Positions 59,348-64,000 of a stretch of DNA of 64,000 nt are shown here, piece after piece; within the stretch, counting starts at the first letter, position 1; each line of letters starts with the position of its first letter. Made by a program: the position numbers and the translations under genes. The DNA is from Streptomyces sp. NBC_01244. Lineage in GTDB: Bacteria > Actinomycetota > Actinomycetes > Streptomycetales > Streptomycetaceae. The stretch is taken from the NCBI RefSeq assembly GCF_035987325.1, contig NZ_CP108488.1, positions 6,510,001 through 6,574,000 on the forward strand, in the 5' to 3' direction. The notes beneath the pieces were generated by a model. That model ran no database searches. It was given only the letters and a program-made list of their open reading frames with translations, and was not told the DNA's origin.

Positions 59348-61264
59348 TCAGCGTGACAACTGAGGGGTGGCGATGACCACCGTGCCGTTGTCGCAGCCCT
59401 TGTCCACCTTGATGCGCAGCCTCAGGGCGCCGCTCACGTCCACGGTGTGGGTGATCGGCTTGCCCAGTTGCACGAGCTCGGAGAAGGCGGCGGGCTGGCC
59501 GTCGAGGGAGAAGCTGACCCGGCCCTTCTCGTTGGTCGAGCCGTCGTCGATCCCCACGATGAAGTCCAGCTTCTTCCACTCGCGATTGAGGTCGAACTCC
59601 GTGTACGTGTCGGTGTAGCAGCGGCGCTCCGCGACGAACGCCGCCCCGTACTGCTTGGTGTCGATCTTGGCGGGCCGCACCTCGAAGCCGCCCAGGTCCT
59701 TTACGGGGCTCATGACCGTCAGATCGGCGGCGTTGACTCCGGGCGCGACCCCCGAAGGGGGCTGGGAACCCGTCGCCGTGGGCTGCGCGGTCGGGTCGAC
59801 GGACTCGGATGCGTACGAGCTCGGCGTCGGGGTGGGCGTGGGAGTGGGGAGCGGGGAGGGGCTCTCGGAGGCCGAGGAGGACGAAGCCGCCTTGTCCCCG
59901 CCGGACGCCGTGTTCGCGCCGTCCGCGTCCTTCTTGTCCCCGAGCAGCTTCACGCCGACCACGGCGCCGCCCGCCACCACCAGGACCGCCAGTACCGCCG
60001 CGAGCACCAGCCCGGTCCGCCGCTTCTTGCGCGGGGGCGGCGGGGGCGCCGGGAGCGCCGGTTCCGCGGGGGACACGGCCACGGGCGCGGGACCGTACCC
60101 CTGCGGCACGCTCGCCTGGACGGACGGCGGGGTGTAAGCCGGTTCGGTGGGGGGCGGGGTGTACGCGGGCGGCGGGGTGTGCACCGGCTGGGCCGGGGGA
60201 GCGGCCGGGGGACTCGCCGGGACGGCCGGGGCCACCACCGGAGCCGCCGGCGGCTGCGAGGGCTGCTGGGCCTGCTGGGGAGGGGCCACCGGTTTCGGCG
60301 GGGCCGCGGCCGGGGGAGTCGCCGGGGGAACCGGCACCGCGTCCTGGACCACCCGCTGGGAGGTGGACGTGGTGGTGGACACCACCACGCGGCGGATGTC
60401 CTTCATCCAGCCCGCCAGGTTCACCGGACGCTTCAGCGGGTCGGCGGCGTAGATGGAGGCGATCCGCGCCCGCTGCTCCGCATCCAGTACGGCGAACTGC
60501 GGCAGCCGTACGAGGGCTTGGGCCAGCAGCTCTGGCGTCGAGGGCGGGGACTCCCCGCTCAGCAGGAAGTACGCGATGGCCCCGAAGGCGTACCGGTCCG
60601 CGCCCGGGGTCCGCTTCCCTTCGAAGACCTCCGGCGCGGCGTAGCCCTGGGTGAACCACACCTCCGCCGTCTGGTGGTCGGCGGTCAGCTTGCTGAGGCC
60701 GAAGTCCACCAGGGTGGCCTGCCCGTGCGCATCCACCATGACATTGCCGGGGGACAGGTCGCCGTGGATCACCTGACGTCCGGAGGGGGTGGCCTTCCCC
60801 GAGTGCAGCCAGTCCAGCACCTCGGCCAACTGCTCCAGCGTGCGCATCACTTCGCGCCGCTCGGCGGCCGTGGCGAGGGTCCGCTCGGCCCGCCAGTCGC
60901 GCAGGTCGAGCCCGTCGACGTGGTTCATGACCAGGACCAGGGCCCGTCCGGTCAGCGTCGAGGACTCCCCGGGCCGGTGGATCGGTGGCCCCTCGAAATG
61001 CTCCCGTACGCCCACGACGCCGGGCCGGTGCACGAAGCGCAGCAGTTCCGCCTGCTCGTTCCACTTCTGGCTGATCCGGTCGAAGACGTCCGGGGTGATC
61101 GTGGTCTTGGAGTCGAGCACCTTCACGACGACGGGCTCGGATCCTCCCGCGAGCTCGATCTCCGCGAGATAGAGCACGGCCTCCCCGCCGCGCCCGATGG
61201 ACCGGAGCAACCGGTAGCGGTCCGCTGCCGCGTCCGGCCCGATGTGCAGATTCTGGCTGGTCAA
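59348..61264 (-). CDS. membrane serine/threonine protein kinase with C-terminal NPCBM-like sensor
   Basis: A 638-residue Hanks-type kinase: glycine loop SIGRGGEAVLYLAE, Lys48 in VVVKVLD, catalytic loop VIHGDLSPGNVMVD (Gly in place of the usual Arg before Asp), LVDFGLSK and QGYAAPE. A Pro-rich linker (about 310-405) leads to one membrane helix (about 410-432), an acidic Ser/Thr/Pro spacer, and a C-terminal extracellular domain (about 530-635) with AAFVAERRCYTDTYTEFDLN, LDFIVGIDDGS and GKPITHTVDVSGALRLRIKV, resembling the NPCBM/NEW2 carbohydrate-binding domain. It may couple a cell-envelope ligand to phosphorylation. Start ATG 61264. No PASTA repeats. Confidence 0.9.
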   Translation of the reverse strand: MTSQNLHIGPDAAADRYRLLRSIGRGGEAVLYLAEIELAGGSEPVVVKVLDSKTTITPDVFDRISQKWNEQAELLRFVHRPGVVGVREHFEGPPIHRPGESSTLTGRALVLVMNHVDGLDLRDWRAERTLATAAERREVMRTLEQLAEVLDWLHSGKATPSGRQVIHGDLSPGNVMVDAHGQATLVDFGLSKLTADHQTAEVWFTQGYAAPEVFEGKRTPGADRYAFGAIAYFLLSGESPPSTPELLAQALVRLPQFAVLDAEQRARIASIYAADPLKRPVNLAGWMKDIRRVVVSTTTSTSQRVVQDAVPVPPATPPAAAPPKPVAPPQQAQQPSQPPAAPVVAPAVPASPPAAPPAQPVHTPPPAYTPPPTEPAYTPPSVQASVPQGYGPAPVAVSPAEPALPAPPPPPRKKRRTGLVLAAVLAVLVVAGGAVVGVKLLGDKKDADGANTASGGDKAASSSSASESPSPLPTPTPTPTPSSYASESVDPTAQPTATGSQPPSGVAPGVNAADLTVMSPVKDLGGFEVRPAKIDTKQYGAAFVAERRCYTDTYTEFDLNREWKKLDFIVGIDDGSTNEKGRVSFSLDGQPAAFSELVQLGKPITHTVDVSGALRLRIKVDKGCDNGTVVIATPQLSR

Positions 61265-61352
61265 TTTCCCCCCAGCGCTGGTTGTTTGAGTGGGGATCAG
61301 CTTCCCGGCGCGGGAGGGCGCCGGTCAAGTTGCGGCCACGGCCGGAAGTTCT

Positions 61353-61403
61353 GTAGCGATCGCTAATTTAATCGGGTACGGTTCTTTCTGTAGTGATCGT
61401 TAC
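61353..61403. promoter_or_regulatory. two palindromic operators before the hydrolase gene
   Basis: GTAGCGATCGCTAA (61353-61366, with the perfect palindrome TAGCGATCGCTA) and GTAGTGATCGTTAC (61390-61403) are 37 bases apart, starting 71 and 34 bases upstream of the GTG. The pattern is that of a TetR-type regulator bound twice. No such regulator gene is in the window. Confidence 0.6.
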
Positions 61404-61423
61404 TGAAGTCAGGGGAACCTCTC

Positions 61424-62227
61424 GTGCATGCCACTCAGGTCAGCGCCTACGCCCGCACCGTCCGCAAGGAGAGCGGTGGGCCCGGACTCCTCCTCGCCCA
61501 TGGCGGAGGCGGTTCGGTGGAGTCGAATTTCGGTCCGGTCCTCGACGCCCTGGCTGTCGGCCACAGCGTCGTCGGCATCGACTACCCGGGAACGGGGGCC
61601 ACCCCGCGCGCCACGCAACCTCTCGAACTGGACGATCTGGCCGACCAGTTGGTGGCCGCCGCCGACGCCGAGGGGCTGGAGCGGTTCGCCGTGCTCGGCT
61701 ACTCCCTCGGCGGGAACGTCGCCGTGCGCATCGCCGCCCGGTACCCGCGGCGGGTCACCGCCCTGGTGCTCACGGCGAGCTTCGCCCGCGCCGATCACCG
61801 GCTCGGCCTCATCACCGACCTCTGGGCCGAACTGGCCCGCCGTGGGGAGGTCGAGCTGCTCGCCCGGCTCCTCGTCCCGCTCACCCTCAGCCGGCAGGCA
61901 CTGGAGGGGATGACCGGTGAGCAGGTGGAGGAGGTCGTACGGGCCACCGCGGCCTCCTTCCCGCCCGGAGGCGGGGACCATGCCGCACTGGTGAAGGGGG
62001 CCGACCTGCGCGCCGACCTCGCGCGGATCGACGTACCCGCGCTGGTCATCGCGACCACCGCCGACCTGCTCGCATCGCTGGAGGGTCAGCGGGAGCTGGC
62101 GGACTCGCTGCCGGGCGCCCGGTGGGCGGAACTGGCCACCGGGCACCTGCCGTTCGTCGAACGCCCGGGGGAGTGGGCGGAGCTGATCACCGGATTCCTG
62201 GCGGGGACGGCGGCCGAACGGGGGTGA
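61424..62227 (+). CDS. alpha/beta hydrolase
   Basis: A 267-residue hydrolase with the oxyanion stretch LLLAHGGGGSVESNF, the nucleophile elbow GYSLGGNVA (Ser at about residue 95), an acid in ALVIATTADLLAS and the catalytic His in ATGHLPFVERP. Substrate unknown; the short cap region is typical of esterase or haloperoxidase-like enzymes. The GTG start is preceded by AGGGGAA. Expression is probably controlled through the two palindromes upstream. Confidence 0.9.
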   Translation: MHATQVSAYARTVRKESGGPGLLLAHGGGGSVESNFGPVLDALAVGHSVVGIDYPGTGATPRATQPLELDDLADQLVAAADAEGLERFAVLGYSLGGNVAVRIAARYPRRVTALVLTASFARADHRLGLITDLWAELARRGEVELLARLLVPLTLSRQALEGMTGEQVEEVVRATAASFPPGGGDHAALVKGADLRADLARIDVPALVIATTADLLASLEGQRELADSLPGARWAELATGHLPFVERPGEWAELITGFLAGTAAERG

Positions 62228-62254
62228 GTGGCGGGGTTGGGGGCCCGCTCCGCT

Positions 62255-62776
62255 TCAGGCGCCGGTGGCGCCGTCGACGGCCTCGCGGAGGAAGTCCGCG
62301 TGGCCGTTGTGGCGGGCGTACTCGTGGATCATGTGCAGCATGAGCAGGCGCAGCGAGGCGTCCTCCTCCCACTTCTCGACGCGCACTGTCACGTCGAGGG
62401 ACTCGGCGGCCGCCTCCACCGCGCGGGCGTGCTCGACCTCCGCACGCCAGGCCGCGAAGGCCTCGGCGCGGGTCGAGCCGGAGGCGTCGTAGGCGGCCTG
62501 GAAGTCGTGGGTGTCCGACCACAGATGGGGGACCTCCGCCCCGCCGAAGGTGCGCCGGAACCAGTGCCGCTCCACCTCCGCCATGTGCCGTACCAGTCCG
62601 AGCAGGGACAGCGTGGAGGGCGGGGACGCCTGGCGGCGCAGCTCCTCGTCGGTGAGGCCCTCGCACTTCCAGGCGAGGGTGGCCCGGTGGAAGTCGAGGT
62701 ACGCGCGGAGCGTCTCGCGCTCGCCCCCGGCGAGGGGAGGGGCGACGCGGTGGGCGGATCCTGTTGTTGCTGCCAT
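62255..62776 (-). CDS. DinB/DUF664-family protein
   Basis: A 173-residue four-helix-bundle protein: LRAYLDFHRATLAWKCEGL, SLLGLVRHMAEVERHWFRR (first metal His) and LLMLHMIHEYARHNGHADFL (HxxxH pair). In actinobacteria such proteins are metal-dependent, often mycothiol-dependent transferases for detoxification. It converges with the hydrolase gene, 27 bases between stops. Start at 62776 gives the expected length. Confidence 0.88.
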   Translation of the reverse strand: MAATTGSAHRVAPPLAGGERETLRAYLDFHRATLAWKCEGLTDEELRRQASPPSTLSLLGLVRHMAEVERHWFRRTFGGAEVPHLWSDTHDFQAAYDASGSTRAEAFAAWRAEVEHARAVEAAAESLDVTVRVEKWEEDASLRLLMLHMIHEYARHNGHADFLREAVDGATGA

Positions 62777-63007
62777 GGCTGAGATCTTGCCCCGTTGGCC
62801 CCGGGGCGTGAAGGCCTTCGCCCCTACGTGTGGTCTGGGATGCGCAACCCCCTTCGGTCAGGGGTCATCTGGACACGGCCCCGGCAGGACCGTGACCTCG
62901 GCCGGTGCGGACGCGCGGGGCGATCGGAGCATCCAGGGACGGGCGTCTGGACACCCTTCCCGTGACCGTCGACCGCCGACATGAGCGCAAGAACGCCCGC
63001 GAGCCCC
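62777..63007. other. intergenic region left of the inverted repeat
   Basis: Spacer upstream of the DinB-like gene. I see no supported gene, hairpin or known regulatory site here. Confidence 0.35.
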
Positions 63008-63082
63008 TCAGGGTCGGTGGGCGCGACAGATCGCTACACACTCCCACTCGGCCAAGCGACTACCGACCGTCCGTGGCTGATC
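63008..63082 (+). repeat. 75-bp inverted repeat, left copy
   Basis: This stretch (beginning TCAGGGTCGGTGGGCGCGAC) is the exact reverse complement of 63900-63974. The two copies enclose 817 bases with one membrane-protein gene. Confidence 0.95.
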
Positions 63083-63109
63083 AAAGGCCGCCCAGCGACC
63101 GGTTCCCCT

Positions 63110-63150
63110 CCCACTTGGCTTAGCGACTGCGGACCGGACGTGGCTTGATA
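63110..63150 (+). repeat. degenerate direct copy of the inner repeat part
   Basis: CCCACTTGGCTTAGCGACTG and the following CGGACCGG.CGTGGCTTGAT closely resemble 63043-63083 (CCCACTCGGCCAAGCGACTA and following bases), in the same orientation, 67 bases further in. Confidence 0.7.
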
Positions 63151-63227
63151 GCTATGGCCTGATTTGTGTGGGGAAGCGGCCGGCGCCCCGTCTTGGGCAG
63201 TGGACGGGTTTTGACCTCAAGGAATGT

Positions 63228-63246
63228 TTAGGTAGGCCTTACCTCG
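63228..63246 (+). promoter_or_regulatory. iron box (DmdR/DtxR-type operator)
   Basis: TTAGGTAGGCCTTACCTCG matches the DtxR/DmdR consensus TTAGGTTAGCCTAACCTAA at 14 of 19 positions by eye and is nearly palindromic. A possible -35 (TTGACC, 63211-63216) lies just before it and the start codon is 45 bases downstream, so iron-loaded repressor would block the promoter. Confidence 0.75.
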
Positions 63247-63290
63247 CCCAGATCGCGTTCGTGGCCGCCCTTCCTTCGGAGCTCATCCTC

Positions 63291-63845
63291 ATGTCGTCTC
63301 CTGCCGCTGATCTGTCTGCTCGTCCTATCCGCCTGTACGACTCTTGGTGGACGGTCGTGGCCGCAGGGCTTGGGGCGATGATCGTTCTGACGGTCGGGTT
63401 GTGGGTCTCCGTTCACATGAAGACCGACCCGGCGCTGCACACGGCGACGCTCTTCGCGCACCTCGCCTCGCTCGTCGTCGGCTTCGGCGCGGTTCTGTCC
63501 GCTGACTACTACGGTCTGCTGTGGGCCATGAGGCGTTGCACGCTCACCGAAGTGGTCGGTGCGACGTCCCGACTTCACATACCGATCTGGGCCGGACTCG
63601 GTGGTCTCGTCGTGAGCGGGATGATGCTGGAACCCGATCTCAACTCGTCCCTCACCCTCGCCAAGCTCGGGCTCGTCGTCCTCCTGACCCTCAACGGTCT
63701 CCAGGCCGGCCTCCTCGGCCACCGCCTCGCGGCCGGACCCGTCGCCACCCCGCGCCTTCTGCTCTGGGGCGGAGCCACCGCCGTGATCTCGCAGCTCTGC
63801 TGGTGGGGCGCGGTAACCATTGGCTTCCTCAACACCAATTCCTGA
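63291..63845 (+). CDS. iron-regulated integral membrane protein of unknown function
   Basis: A 184-residue protein with about five membrane helices: WWTVVAAGLGAMIVLTVGLW, LFAHLASLVVGFGAVLSADY, IPIWAGLGGLVVSGMMLEP, LAKLGLVVLLTLNGLQAGLL and LLLWGGATAVISQLCWWGAV. Histidines near helix ends (HTATLFAHLA, RLHIPIW, GHRLA) could bind heme or metal, as in CopD or cytochrome-b561-like proteins, but no family is certain. ATG 63291 is chosen because a longer reading from 63168 would run through the iron box and a TTA codon. The gene lies between exact 75-bp inverted repeats. Its N-terminal codons (CTG, TCT, GCT) are less GC3-rich than the neighbours. Confidence 0.8.
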   Translation: MSSPAADLSARPIRLYDSWWTVVAAGLGAMIVLTVGLWVSVHMKTDPALHTATLFAHLASLVVGFGAVLSADYYGLLWAMRRCTLTEVVGATSRLHIPIWAGLGGLVVSGMMLEPDLNSSLTLAKLGLVVLLTLNGLQAGLLGHRLAAGPVATPRLLLWGGATAVISQLCWWGAVTIGFLNTNS

Positions 63846-63899
63846 CCCCCGCGCCGCCGTACCGGCTCATACCGTCCGGCAGCGTCCGCCCCCCCGCTA

Positions 63900-63974
63900 G
63901 ATCAGCCACGGACGGTCGGTAGTCGCTTGGCCGAGTGGGAGTGTGTAGCGATCTGTCGCGCCCACCGACCCTGA
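63900..63974 (-). repeat. 75-bp inverted repeat, right copy
   Basis: Exact reverse complement of 63008-63082. It begins 54 bases after the stop codon of the membrane-protein gene. Only 26 bases follow before the window ends. Confidence 0.95.
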
Positions 63975-64000
63975 AGCCCTTCTCGTCACTCTCTCGCTCA

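Noticed and set aside
63168..63290. N-terminal extension of the last membrane protein
   Set aside because: It would translate through the iron box and a TTA codon and has no membrane or conserved character.
63008..63974. Insertion sequence at the right end
   Set aside because: Inverted repeats are present but no transposase is encoded between them; kept as repeats and a finding, not called as an IS.

Overview
The window looks like a stretch of a Streptomyces chromosome. It is very GC-rich, GTG and TTG starts are common, and it carries an SsgA-like sporulation regulator, a large actinobacterial RHS toxin, a GGDEF-EAL protein of the RmdB type and a gatC-gatA-small gene-gatB order. From memory, the part from sdaA/gcv through opp, mnmA, ligA and gat resembles the conserved core order around ligA in Streptomyces coelicolor. 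The parts from 1 to 21 kb and from 62.8 kb to the end look more variable.

Left part (1-9 kb). After the tail of a beta-propeller protein comes a two-gene natural-product unit on the minus strand: a cyclodipeptide synthase overlapping a CYP121-like P450. Next are a small EF-hand protein, a cobalamin-riboswitch-controlled cobalt transporter (cbiM-cbiN-cbiQ-cbiO) with a PadR regulator at its 3' end, a flavodoxin-like protein, a secreted AMIN-like protein, an SsgA-like protein and a small Asn/Gly-rich secreted protein.

9-21.5 kb is a polymorphic-toxin island. A 1458-residue secreted protein (DNRLRE-like, FG-GAP-like, LamG and ricin-B regions) is divergent from a 2421-residue secreted RHS protein. 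The RHS protein ends in a pre-toxin HINT domain and a 110-residue C-terminal domain I do not recognise. A 90-codon AT-richer gene directly downstream is the natural immunity candidate.

21.5-28 kb is a glycine/serine unit on the minus strand. A tandem glycine riboswitch precedes gcvT-gcvH-glyA, followed by an amino-acid permease and sdaA. Together they can move glycine carbon to serine and then pyruvate. gcvP is not in the window.

28-37 kb holds a P-loop ATPase, two SseB-like proteins and a five-gene oligopeptide ABC importer. 37-52 kb holds a TRIC channel, a thioesterase, a cysteine desulfurase and MnmA (tRNA thiolation, interrupted by a convergent amidase), an oxidoreductase divergent from a GlxA-type regulator, a large subtilisin-like protease, a DUF1330 protein, an SDR overlapping a MetE-like protein, and ligA. 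52-59 kb holds an RmdB-like c-di-GMP protein overlapping a deoxyribosyltransferase-like gene, then the gatCAB amidotransferase operon for Gln-tRNA(Gln)/Asn-tRNA(Asn). 59-64 kb holds a membrane Ser/Thr kinase, a hydrolase behind two palindromic operators, a DinB-like protein, and an iron-box-controlled membrane protein flanked by an exact 75-bp inverted repeat.

The points most worth following are the CDPS-CYP121 pair, the RHS-HINT toxin tip with its neighbour gene, the 75-bp inverted repeats around the iron-box gene, and a family of 9-bp AAC-phased repeats at three loci. I saw no CRISPR array, tRNA, rRNA or intact insertion sequence.
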